Positions 8,594-17,231 of a DNA stretch of 29,970 nt are shown one piece after another. Both the position numbers and the translations under genes were made by a program. The notes under the pieces are model-generated. The model worked only from the letters and a program-made list of their open reading frames with translations, had not been told where the DNA came from and made no database searches. Each line of letters starts with the position of its first letter. Position 1 is the stretch's first letter. The DNA lies in the IMG/VR virus record IMGVR_UViG_3300046010_017025, positions 1-29,970 of that record; one strand, given 5' to 3'. Origin of the DNA: a virus.

Positions 8594-11500
8594 GAATAAC
8601 ACCGTATTATAATATATACACAAATCAAGTATCCGATGCAGTTGCTGATGAAATTGTAGCTAGAATGGATGCATTGTCTGCATTGAATAGAAACGTATCA
8701 CCATACGCATCCTCAAAACAATTTTTTGCTGTTAGAGATAAAACAACTGCAAAGCCTGAATTGTTGAGGAAATTTCAAGAATGGAGAGATACCAAAGTTG
8801 CATTCGGTGAAGTTAGAGCATTTAGACGTGTTTCTACTTGCTGCAAAGGGAAACTTAAAAAATCATTAGAGCCAGCTCCGTTCCTAGTATCAGTTGCCTA
8901 TGATGATGAAAATAATATGGTTCCAGGTATGAGCGATAAGACCGGGACTTCATCCCGTCTTTCTTATGGTGACATAAAATACTCCGTATCAAACGGATTA
9001 AATAAACCATCATTTTATAACGGACAACCACAGGCATTTTTACAAACAGTTTCTGTTACAAATGAAGGCTATGCGGGCGCAGTACAGAAGGTTAGAATTA
9101 GAATGCGTGTTTTCACTCGGGAAGCATTTGAAGTTATAGATAAATGGTTTTTAAGACCTGGTAACGAGATGCTAGTTAAGTTTGGCTGGTCTGTGCCATT
9201 GAGTAGTACAGACACGGCATGCGAAGTAATACACGCAGTTATATTCAATTTTAATGCATCATTAACAGATGACATGGGATGGGACATAACTGTTTATGGT
9301 ATAGCAAAAGGAAATGTTGCAGTTGGTCTTGGTATAAATGCGTCCGCTGATCTTGAAACAATTACACAGCAGCAAGAAGATGCTACGCAGCAACAGTACT
9401 TAGTTCCAAGTTTAACAACCGTATTACAAGAGCAGTTAAAAGAAATAAAAACAATTGCCCCATCACTGGAACAAAATGACAACGTAAATGGATTAACACC
9501 AGATGATACCGATGGGCAAGGTGGTAGATATGGTATAATATATGAATCTAGTATTTTTCCACATGGAATTGGAAGAGTAAAGTTTTTAGTTGAAAACGCA
9601 GAAGTACAACCTGATACAGTAGAACAACAAACCAATACTGGGACACCGGGAGATCCTGATTCTATTCAACCTGCATCAGATGAAGAATATGAAAAATATA
9701 TTAGTGATTTAATAGCGCGAGAAAAATCAGAGTTAGATGATGATTGGGTTGATACAGAAGTGGATCCAGATGAAACATATGGAACTGGGTTGGATGCATT
9801 AAAAGGTAAGAATGATAGAGCTGCTAGATTAGTTAGATATTTTAAAAGTAACTTTGGATTTTTACAACCAACCATAACTGCATATACATTCGGTGGAGAT
9901 GGATCCGTATTTCCAGATCCCCTTAATGCAAATTATAGAGAACAGTTATACACTTTTTTTACAGAAGAGGATGTAAGCTGGTATAGCTTATTTTCGTCTC
10001 AGACACTTGAAGGAAGAGGAAAGGGGTCAAAATTTTTTGTTAATGATAGACCACCAACACCTGGATTAAGAAAAAGAGTTTGGCAGGAAATAGAACCATA
10101 CATAAAAGAAATTTCATTATATATTATTAACAATGGTCTTAGTGATGAAGAAAAAAAACAATTTCAACAGGATGCGGAAGAAAGAAAAAAATTAGCAGAA
10201 CAATTCAATGCTAAAATACAGGAATTAACAGGACAAGTAGAAACTATACAAGATTCAGTAAATGATCTTGGTCAACGGATAACTAATCCACAGAGTTCGG
10301 CAAGATACTTCATATGTTTAGGTGACCTTGTTTACTTTTTTAATGAAAAAGTTTTTAAGCAAGCGCCTGAATTATATGAATCTGTTCAAATTTTAGTTGA
10401 AAATCAAATAACAACATATGATCCAAACGTAGTATCATCAAACCCAATGGAAGTAATTTTTTCTAACGCATTAAGTTATGCGGGTGGAATGAGCCGCTAT
10501 GGTGAGGTTGAGTATGGATTTTTAAGAAAACGTATAGGGTTCGGAACACCATCAGGCGCTCCAAGGTCTACTGGTGGTAGTTCTCAGTCTGGTGTGATTG
10601 CATACACAGGCGCTAGTGGCGGTGTTGATCCACATTTACACGTACAATGGGGAGACAAACGTCCTATTACTATAGAAGATGTGGATAAGTATCTACGCGT
10701 AGAAAATAAATTACCATCTTCATATAGAGTTTCATCTAAATATGGAAAACGCAAACCACCTAGAAAACCAAACGGAACATATGGAAGTGCATTTCATCGT
10801 GGAATTGATGTTGCAACTCCAACAAGACAGGCAATTTCTCTTGTAAACGGTGCAGTTTTTCTAAAAAATCGTGGTTATAGAGGTGGTGCTGGTCTTGTTG
10901 CACAAATTGATACAGCAGACGGTATCATGGAATTGTTACATTTAGATGAAATTCCAATAGCAGCCCCAAGTAATAACGAAGAATTTATTGTATCGGGTGG
11001 TGATAATTCGTTTGAATTGACAGATGCACCTGGAGTTGACGGTGTAACATATCTATCTGGCATAGATGAATTTACTTCAGAAGAAGATATCGAAGAACAT
11101 ACCGAGGATTGGGGAATATTACTTGATAATGGTACACTTATAGCAGCATTTAATATAGCTCATATTTGGATATCAGTTGATACTGTAAACGAAATATATG
11201 TTGGATTATTAAAAGATAAAGCAGTAGATCCACAGTATAAAACAATATTGATGTTTTTTGAACATATCTTTGGAAAAATTGCTGATGCGTCTGGTGGTAT
11301 TATGCAACTTTCTTTTGTGCCGGATTTAAATGAATTATATACATCTGCAAAAGAAAAAGATCCTATCAATGTAAAATCAACATCAGAAGAAAATCCATTA
11401 TTAAAACAAACTCACATGTTACGGATTGTAGATGTTAATCATCAACTTCCTTTTAATTTAGGACCCAAAACACTTTCGTTTAAGGTTAATGATGTAAATA

Positions 11501-12240
11501 CTACACTCCTGAGAGACTTAGACGTGACAATGAAGTTGCCATCAAAAATGCAAACAGTTGCATATACATTCGGACGTCAAGGTTTAAACGATGATATCGT
11601 AGATATTAGCGAAGAGTCTGGTATATGTCAAGTTGATAATTCAAAATTAATAGAAACTAGACAAAAAACATATGATACATTGCAACATTGGAAGTCAGAA
11701 GTTGGAAAATCTATGTCAAGGGAAAACTTAGAAAATCTGCAAAATGCATTAATAGAATATGCAAAAAATCCGGTACCAATTGCAACTAGTCCGAACGATA
11801 CATCAAATATACAGGTGGCACATCAAGGATGGATTTTTTCAAGATTATACCCAATTGAGCTACAATTAAAATTGGATGGTATATCAGGGTTCTTATATGG
11901 AAATAAGATAGATGTTTTAAACGCGTTACCGTCTAGATATAGTGATACTGTGTATTTTACTATAACTAAAATAGAGCATGAAGTGGCAGACAATGATTGG
12001 GTGACAACTATAACTGGTATTGCTAGATTAAAATTCTCTCATACTCAATTGCAGTTCCCAAACATAATTGAAAATAAAGAGGAGTGTGGAGGACCAGAAG
12101 CAGTAGTTGAAACCGGTGCATATAAGGTATTAGAATGGAATATGCAAGAATCGCAAACACAAAATACCAATAACACTGGTGGTGGTACGGGTGGTGGTGG
12201 GATAATTGCTCCAGGAAATATACAAAGTACTGATTTCTAA
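8590..12240 (+). CDS. Baseplate hub-like protein with embedded, circularly permuted M23 peptidase domain
   Basis: A 1216-residue protein. The N-terminal ~75-260 and C-terminal ~1075-1165 segments (DTVYFTITKIEHEVADNDWV) have the look of phage hub/gpD-like tail proteins. Residues ~515-565 are predicted coiled coil. Residues ~668-790 carry all M23 (LytM) metallopeptidase signatures: HxxxD with H736 and D740 (FHRGID), a LLHL histidine H784, and the HxH pair H682/H684 (DPHLHVQW). In ordinary M23 enzymes HxH comes last; here it comes before HxxxD. M23 enzymes cut peptidoglycan peptide cross-links with Zn2+, so this is a plausible tail-tip lysin, analogous to the T4 gp5 lysozyme/gp27 hub pair but on one chain. 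The hub call is inference from context; the M23 residues are visible. The C-terminus is Gly/Thr/Asn-rich. Confidence 0.72.
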   Translation: MRITPYYNIYTNQVSDAVADEIVARMDALSALNRNVSPYASSKQFFAVRDKTTAKPELLRKFQEWRDTKVAFGEVRAFRRVSTCCKGKLKKSLEPAPFLVSVAYDDENNMVPGMSDKTGTSSRLSYGDIKYSVSNGLNKPSFYNGQPQAFLQTVSVTNEGYAGAVQKVRIRMRVFTREAFEVIDKWFLRPGNEMLVKFGWSVPLSSTDTACEVIHAVIFNFNASLTDDMGWDITVYGIAKGNVAVGLGINASADLETITQQQEDATQQQYLVPSLTTVLQEQLKEIKTIAPSLEQNDNVNGLTPDDTDGQGGRYGIIYESSIFPHGIGRVKFLVENAEVQPDTVEQQTNTGTPGDPDSIQPASDEEYEKYISDLIAREKSELDDDWVDTEVDPDETYGTGLDALKGKNDRAARLVRYFKSNFGFLQPTITAYTFGGDGSVFPDPLNANYREQLYTFFTEEDVSWYSLFSSQTLEGRGKGSKFFVNDRPPTPGLRKRVWQEIEPYIKEISLYIINNGLSDEEKKQFQQDAEERKKLAEQFNAKIQELTGQVETIQDSVNDLGQRITNPQSSARYFICLGDLVYFFNEKVFKQAPELYESVQILVENQITTYDPNVVSSNPMEVIFSNALSYAGGMSRYGEVEYGFLRKRIGFGTPSGAPRSTGGSSQSGVIAYTGASGGVDPHLHVQWGDKRPITIEDVDKYLRVENKLPSSYRVSSKYGKRKPPRKPNGTYGSAFHRGIDVATPTRQAISLVNGAVFLKNRGYRGGAGLVAQIDTADGIMELLHLDEIPIAAPSNNEEFIVSGGDNSFELTDAPGVDGVTYLSGIDEFTSEEDIEEHTEDWGILLDNGTLIAAFNIAHIWISVDTVNEIYVGLLKDKAVDPQYKTILMFFEHIFGKIADASGGIMQLSFVPDLNELYTSAKEKDPINVKSTSEENPLLKQTHMLRIVDVNHQLPFNLGPKTLSFKVNDVNTTLLRDLDVTMKLPSKMQTVAYTFGRQGLNDDIVDISEESGICQVDNSKLIETRQKTYDTLQHWKSEVGKSMSRENLENLQNALIEYAKNPVPIATSPNDTSNIQVAHQGWIFSRLYPIELQLKLDGISGFLYGNKIDVLNALPSRYSDTVYFTITKIEHEVADNDWVTTITGIARLKFSHTQLQFPNIIENKEECGGPEAVVETGAYKVLEWNMQESQTQNTNNTGGGTGGGGIIAPGNIQSTDF
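8938..8961 (+). other. Hairpin inside the hub-like gene
   Basis: Arms 8938-8947 (AAGACCGGGA) and 8953-8961 (TCCCGTCTT) pair over nine base pairs with one bulged C, around a CTTCA loop. A T-rich stretch (TCTTAT) follows, so it looks partly like a terminator, but it lies about 350 bases inside the open frame. It may be chance or an RNA-level control element. Confidence 0.35.
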
Positions 12241-12258
12241 TTAAATTATTATAAAACA

Positions 12259-12948
12259 ATGGCAAAACGATTAAAATTATATTATCCAAAAAGCTCGATA
12301 GTAGAAAATTTGTATACACCGGGTGGAAAGTATATGCTTGAAAATGGAACTGCTTATTCTGGGCAGTACCACAAGTACGATACAGGAGAAGTCTACACTG
12401 GGGCAATTTGGGATCCCAACACATCTCAAAAGCTATTACCATTATCAAATAGTGCAATACCAAAAATACAAAGAGCGTCACAGCCTCAATTTAACCACTT
12501 CGTAAATTCAGATTTAAATGTTAGGAAGTATTCTAATCCAAAATCAGAAATAAGCATACCGATTGAATCTGATTTTGATAGAGGATATTATTATAGATAT
12601 TTTTGTGAAAAACGAAATGAACCATCACATATCTATGAGATTTCAAATAATTCTTACATATCATATGGAAAGCCAAGTGGTATAAACGAATTTCTTTATA
12701 AAAGAGGACGTGTAAGATGGACGTTGGTTGGTGATGAATTTGATATATATGAAAATAATAGAATCATACGTTATGGTGTATTAAATCAAAATTATAGAGA
12801 AGTATTTGCTTTAAGCAAATCTTTTCCTTATATTCATAGTGTATTTGGAGATTATAGACAGTTTACCGAGTACAGTAGAATGAACTTAAATAATCCCGTA
12901 AAGCAAAGAAATATAAACATAACGGTAGAAAATGGATCACATAGTTAA
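12259..12948 (+). CDS. Conserved-looking phage protein of unknown function
   Basis: A 229-residue protein with no family I can name. The N-terminus has a YYPKS-x-I-x-NLYTPGGKYML pattern followed by an Asn/Gly/Tyr-rich stretch (GTAYSGQYHKYDTGEVYTG), a style often seen in small virion proteins. The rest is Tyr/Asn/Arg-rich with no catalytic motif, membrane span or signal peptide. Its position straight after the hub-like gene suggests a tail or baseplate accessory. No Shine-Dalgarno is visible before the ATG; the upstream bases read TTATTATAAAACA, which includes a loose match to a T4 late-promoter-like TATAAA. Its last 17 bases overlap the next gene. Confidence 0.6.
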   Translation: MAKRLKLYYPKSSIVENLYTPGGKYMLENGTAYSGQYHKYDTGEVYTGAIWDPNTSQKLLPLSNSAIPKIQRASQPQFNHFVNSDLNVRKYSNPKSEISIPIESDFDRGYYYRYFCEKRNEPSHIYEISNNSYISYGKPSGINEFLYKRGRVRWTLVGDEFDIYENNRIIRYGVLNQNYREVFALSKSFPYIHSVFGDYRQFTEYSRMNLNNPVKQRNINITVENGSHS

Positions 12949-14185
12949 TAATGACAAAATGCAACTTGCAAAAATAAAAAATGCAATATGCATTGCTGTA
13001 CCAAAAACAAATAAACATTATTTATTGGATTCTATTCTTATGATGTATCTATATGATTTAGATACAAAATCGGAACACATTATAAATCTTTCGCACGGAG
13101 ATTTCTTCCCGTGGGATTTGGCAGAACAACCAGACTTACAGCATATACGGCTATACAGTCCAACAAAAAAAAGTATATTAAAGAACTATATACAGACCGA
13201 TTACATATTTGATTTGAATTTTTTAATATACCCGTTTAAACATAAAGTATATAATTTTGAAGAGTATATTCCAAAAAAGTTTTATCAGCATAAGAATCGA
13301 TACACCTCATATGATATTTTTCCATTGGCAGTACTCACTGATATATGCCGTTCAATCGCTATTGAAATGGAACAACTGATGATAGATTGCAATAGCCATG
13401 TAGATGACATAAAGGTATTTGATGACTTATACTATAGATCTCTTTATAAATTGGAGAGAAACCCAATAAATTTTGAATCAAATCTAATTTACTCAGATTA
13501 TAATCCATATACTATAACAAATAGACCAACCAATTCTTCATTTGGAATAAACCTATCAGCATTATCAAAAAAAGATGATACACGTAGTAAACTTCAAACA
13601 AAGTTTCCTGATGGTAAACTCGTACAATTTGATTATTCGTCATTCCATGTTCATCTACTAACAAAAATGCTAAATTTTGAATTACCAAATGATTCAGATG
13701 TTTATTTGTTTTTAAATGAAAAATACAACTTTTCACAAGCAACATCTAGAAATCAGATTAAGCTGGACTTTTTTAAGTATATATATGGAACGCGTGAATA
13801 CAATAATCCACTTTCTGATGAAATAAACTCATTTAAAAATAGGCTATATTCATTTTTTGAATCAAACGGATATGTACATTCATTTTTCCTGAATAGGAAG
13901 ATACTTTTTAATGTCCAAGATTTATTACAGAGTAATAAATTATTTAACTACTATCTACAAAATGCAGAAACTGAGTATAACTTATTAAAACTTTTAAAGA
14001 TAAATGAGTTATTAAAGCTAAAAAGCACTAATATATTATTGTATACATATGATAGCTTTTTGGTAGATATCCCCCGCAACGAAAGTGCTTTAATAGGTGA
14101 AATCCAGTCAATATTAGAACAAGACGGAATACCGGTAAATATTCAAATTGGTGCTAATTATGGCGAGTTGCGTGATATTTATTAA
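12932..14185 (+). CDS. Minimal family A DNA polymerase-like protein
   Basis: A 417-residue protein with the ordered motifs of a Pol I-type palm and fingers. R198 in TNRPTNSS matches the TGRxSS motif with the Pol I R668-type Arg. Motif A is D234-YSSFH (Pol I D705-YSQIE). Motif B is R273-x3-K277-x3-F281-x3-Y285-G286, exactly the spacing of Pol I R754, K758, F762, Y766, G767. Motif C is TY-D374-S (Pol I VHDE). Both catalytic Asp are kept; the steric-gate Glu of motif A is His and the Glu of motif C is Ser. Residues ~1-190 occupy the place of exonuclease and thumb but show no clear exonuclease acids. It is short (a Klenow fragment is about 600 residues) and lies between unknown genes, away from the replication cluster. 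Polymerase, primase-like or inactive roles are all possible. Confidence 0.7.
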   Translation: MDHIVNNDKMQLAKIKNAICIAVPKTNKHYLLDSILMMYLYDLDTKSEHIINLSHGDFFPWDLAEQPDLQHIRLYSPTKKSILKNYIQTDYIFDLNFLIYPFKHKVYNFEEYIPKKFYQHKNRYTSYDIFPLAVLTDICRSIAIEMEQLMIDCNSHVDDIKVFDDLYYRSLYKLERNPINFESNLIYSDYNPYTITNRPTNSSFGINLSALSKKDDTRSKLQTKFPDGKLVQFDYSSFHVHLLTKMLNFELPNDSDVYLFLNEKYNFSQATSRNQIKLDFFKYIYGTREYNNPLSDEINSFKNRLYSFFESNGYVHSFFLNRKILFNVQDLLQSNKLFNYYLQNAETEYNLLKLLKINELLKLKSTNILLYTYDSFLVDIPRNESALIGEIQSILEQDGIPVNIQIGANYGELRDIY

Positions 14186-14207
14186 TATTATATTAATTGG
14201 TAATTAA

Positions 14208-15989
14208 ATGAACATTGAAGAACAAAAAATATTAGAGTTAATATCAAATAACATTCTAAGTGAAGTAAATGTATCGGCAATTGATACGCCAGAAAGTGTG
14301 TTTATAATAGAAAAAATATTGTTAAACTGTGGACTTTCCCCTGAATATTCACCGAATATAATTGAGTACATTAAACTTGCATCGAAAAACAACGATGTCA
14401 TTACAGATACTGACATCCGTGTTTCCAACGAAGTCAATAATTTTATATCTGCATTATTTGAAGATAAGAAGGATAAACTGGATAAAATAGCTGTTAGAAA
14501 TAAACAATCGGGCGCTATTCAGTTGATATCGAAAAAAACATACACATCAAATTCTCAATTATATACTCCGTTATCTGCTGGTTGGGCAAAAGCAAACGTT
14601 ATAATGATTCGTAATAAGGTAAGTGGTGAAGAGTATCCTGTTCTATTAAAAAACTATGATCCAAATAAGCACGAAAAACTTGGAACTGCAAGCCCACCAG
14701 AAAAAGATACTGATAAAAAAGAGCTTGATTCTAAACCATTTTCAGTACAGAAGAATAAAAAAGAACCAAAAAAGGTAGCACAGGATGAACCAAAAGGCGG
14801 AAAAGATACTGTCCGTCCTATGTTAGTAGCTCCGTCTTTACAATCAAAAACGCAAACAGCATTTATAACGCCAAAGTCAAACAAAGAAGATGATGACTCT
14901 AAACCAGAATATCCATCAAATGATACAGATGTTATTTCTAGGTTAACACCGAAGACAAAAGATAAGAGACTATTGGATACAAACCCACTGGATTCTAAAT
15001 CATTTAAACATAAATCTTATGAAGAAGACGATATAGAATACTATGAAAAAATGTCAAAAAATGATTTAGTACCGGATGACTTTGATTTAAAGACTGCGTT
15101 TAAAATACCTATTGACCTGCAACAGAATTTAAAATTACCTTCGGCGTACATACCAACCATAGAGCATTTGATAAATACAATAGGCGGGGAGCAAAATCCA
15201 TTAAATGTATATTCACCAAACATGCCATTAAATTTTAATCCAAATGCAAGCATTTCTTTATTTGAATTATTATTGCTGTTTTCATTAACATTGAATGATG
15301 AAGGTTTTGCTAAATTTAAAATACAAATTGAAATGTTTTTAAGTAAATCTCCAAACAGCAACTTGTCACTTGAAATATGGGAATCTGTTCAACGTGAAAG
15401 AGAGCTTATACTAAAGTATTTAAATAAAAAGTATGAGAAAAATTACAAGATAGTAGCGGGTTCTTGGAAGCTAGAAGAAAATTTAATAGATCTTGGACTT
15501 GATAATTCCGATATAGATACAGAAAGAGTATCTGATTTGTTTTTGCGTGTAGATGCAAATAAAGAAGAACATAAATTAGAAGAATTTGTGGTGACACCAA
15601 ATAAAGATAATTTACTTGCCATTCTTGATAAAGAAAAATTTTCACAATTTTTGAATGATGATAGTGATCGAACCAAGGATAAAATTAAATTATTTTTAAT
15701 AAAATTATTCCCATTACAATCAATATTAAAGAATCAATTATCTGTAGTATTTCCCGATGTAATTTATGACTATTTTTCAATGACTGAGTTATTTAAAACA
15801 GATTCAATTGAAAATTTGAAGTTAATGCTTACAGGAAAAGATAATAAAATTACATTAACAAGTAAATCAGAAAACAAAAAGATTAATATTCTAAATCTTT
15901 TAAACGATGAATCAATAAAAATAAAAATGGATGATTCATTTAAAGAAGCAATCAAAACAAATAATAAAAAAATATATAAAATAAATTGA
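14208..15989 (+). CDS. Large protein of unknown function
   Basis: A 593-residue protein that I do not recognise. Residues 1-85 look helical. Residues ~85-150 contain two similar RNK-x-SG steps (VRNKQSGAIQLIS and IRNKVSGEEYPVLL), perhaps a small beta domain. Residues ~155-285 are Lys/Asp/Pro-rich and probably disordered. Residues ~285-593 are helical with Leu- and Phe-rich segments (SLFELLLLFSLTLND near 350) and a Lys-rich end. The single hydrophobic stretch is short and contains acidic residues, so it is probably core rather than membrane. No convincing ribosome site precedes the ATG (TTGGTAATTAA). Context allows a virion or a replication-accessory role. Confidence 0.65.
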   Translation: MNIEEQKILELISNNILSEVNVSAIDTPESVFIIEKILLNCGLSPEYSPNIIEYIKLASKNNDVITDTDIRVSNEVNNFISALFEDKKDKLDKIAVRNKQSGAIQLISKKTYTSNSQLYTPLSAGWAKANVIMIRNKVSGEEYPVLLKNYDPNKHEKLGTASPPEKDTDKKELDSKPFSVQKNKKEPKKVAQDEPKGGKDTVRPMLVAPSLQSKTQTAFITPKSNKEDDDSKPEYPSNDTDVISRLTPKTKDKRLLDTNPLDSKSFKHKSYEEDDIEYYEKMSKNDLVPDDFDLKTAFKIPIDLQQNLKLPSAYIPTIEHLINTIGGEQNPLNVYSPNMPLNFNPNASISLFELLLLFSLTLNDEGFAKFKIQIEMFLSKSPNSNLSLEIWESVQRERELILKYLNKKYEKNYKIVAGSWKLEENLIDLGLDNSDIDTERVSDLFLRVDANKEEHKLEEFVVTPNKDNLLAILDKEKFSQFLNDDSDRTKDKIKLFLIKLFPLQSILKNQLSVVFPDVIYDYFSMTELFKTDSIENLKLMLTGKDNKITLTSKSENKKINILNLLNDESIKIKMDDSFKEAIKTNNKKIYKIN

Positions 15990-15998
15990 GGTATTTAT

Positions 15999-16391
15999 GT
16001 GAAAAGTCTTTTATTATGTACCTTTGTAAAAGGGTACGCCATAAACAATACATTAGAAAATCTAAAAGATGAGTATTACGATTATTTTGATAACGATAAA
16101 ATATTTTTGCTTGGAACTTCCGAAAAAAATTCGTATATATTGTCCTACAATTTAGTAAGTGATGTAGAAATTGATTTCTATAGAAATACTGTGCTTGTTC
16201 ACAGGAAAAAAGAAACAAATACGTTATATACTATAAACGCAATAAATGATTTAATAAAGGAAATAAATAATGGAGTTCTAGACAAAAATTATAAAATAGA
16301 ATGGGAACTTTACAGAAATTCTATTTTGTTGTCAAACAACGGTGTTTTAACAATATTACCAACCACCGTAAAAAAAATATATAGAATATAG
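15999..16391 (+). CDS. Small protein of unknown function, GTG start
   Basis: A 130-residue protein starting at GTG 15999, supported by TTGAGG (15986-15991) seven bases upstream; no in-frame ATG offers a better start. Two parts are visible: an N-terminal ~60 residues (SLLLCTFVKGYAINNTLENL) and a C-terminal part with INDLIKEINNGVLDKNYKIEW and SILLSNNGVLTILP patterns that look like a compact alpha/beta fold. I cannot assign a family. It ends exactly where a strong promoter for the SSB gene begins: its TAG stop overlaps the AGTTGCAT element. Confidence 0.6.
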   Translation: MKSLLLCTFVKGYAINNTLENLKDEYYDYFDNDKIFLLGTSEKNSYILSYNLVSDVEIDFYRNTVLVHRKKETNTLYTINAINDLIKEINNGVLDKNYKIEWELYRNSILLSNNGVLTILPTTVKKIYRI

Positions 16392-16420
16392 TTGCATTTG
16401 ATCTAAAAAATAGTTATATT
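16392..16420 (+). promoter_or_regulatory. Sigma70-type promoter for the SSB-UvsX-FEN-helicase genes
   Basis: TTGCAT (16392-16397) and TATATT (16415-16420) are separated by 17 bases, giving a predicted start near 16427, about 29 bases before the SSB ATG. The same layout, ATAGTTGCA then TATATT at the same distance, recurs at 26453-26481. Two copies of ATTTGATC (16396-16403 and 16418-16425) lie 22 bases apart across the spacer and -10, a possible operator. Confidence 0.6.
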
Positions 16421-16455
16421 TGATCATACATTAATTTTATCAAAGGAGTTTTATT

Positions 16456-17229
16456 ATGGCAATCAATGTTGATGCTATCAAGAATCGATTGAAGTCACTT
16501 CAATCAAATGAGTCATCTGTAAAGAAGACAGATGATGTATGGAAACCTGCGCCCGGTGCACACACAGTACGTATTGTACCGTATATGCACAATCGTGAGA
16601 ATCCGTTTATTGAAATGTATTTCCATTATAACGTTGGAAAGAAAACATATCTTTCACCTGTAACATTTGGAAAGCCAGATCCTATTGTTGAATTCGCAGA
16701 AAAGCTTAAGCAAACTGGGTCTAAAGAAGATTGGATTATGGGCCGTAAGCTTGAACCAAAGATGCGAGTGCATGTTCCTGTTATAGTACGAGGACAAGAA
16801 AACGAAGGCGTTAAATTCTGGGGATTTGGAACAACTGTATATCAAGAGCTTTTGGCGTACATCGCAGATCCAGATTATGGTGATATTACTGATATGCAAA
16901 ACGGGCGTGATATTACAGTAGAAGTAAAAACACCAGAGGAAACTGGCAAGAATTTCCAAACAACTACAATTCGTATTAAGCCAAAGGAAACACCAGTTAC
17001 TACCGATAAGGCCGTTGTTGATCTTATCAAGAACCAAAAGCAAATCACTGAGATTTTCAAGGAACAAACATATGAAGATCTTAAGTTGGCACTACATGCA
17101 TGGCTAAATCCAGAAAGCGAAACTGAAACTGGAGAGGCCGAAGTAAATTACACCACAGATAAATCAACAGCAACAAAGTCAATTGCGTCTGATGTAAGTT
17201 CAGCATTTGATGATTTATTTAAGGATTAA
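16456..17229 (+). CDS. gp32-like single-stranded DNA-binding protein
   Basis: A 257-residue protein with a strong ribosome site (AAAGGAG, 16442-16448). The N-terminal VDAIKNRLKSLQ region is followed by an OB-type core with WKPAPGAHTVRIVPY, IEMYFHYNVGKKTYLSPVTFG, and VPVIVRGQENEGVKFWGFG, matching gp32-like SSBs of T4-like phages. Residues ~215-250 are an acidic/Ser/Thr linker and the protein ends SAFDDLFKD, an acidic hydrophobic-tipped tail like those through which SSBs recruit partners. There is no Cys anywhere, so the zinc-binding module of T4 gp32 is absent; the equivalent segment appears to be YLSPVTFGKPD. It coats single-stranded DNA during replication and recombination and is the first gene of a tight cluster with UvsX. 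Confidence 0.85.
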   Translation: MAINVDAIKNRLKSLQSNESSVKKTDDVWKPAPGAHTVRIVPYMHNRENPFIEMYFHYNVGKKTYLSPVTFGKPDPIVEFAEKLKQTGSKEDWIMGRKLEPKMRVHVPVIVRGQENEGVKFWGFGTTVYQELLAYIADPDYGDITDMQNGRDITVEVKTPEETGKNFQTTTIRIKPKETPVTTDKAVVDLIKNQKQITEIFKEQTYEDLKLALHAWLNPESETETGEAEVNYTTDKSTATKSIASDVSSAFDDLFKD

Positions 17230-17231
17230 TC

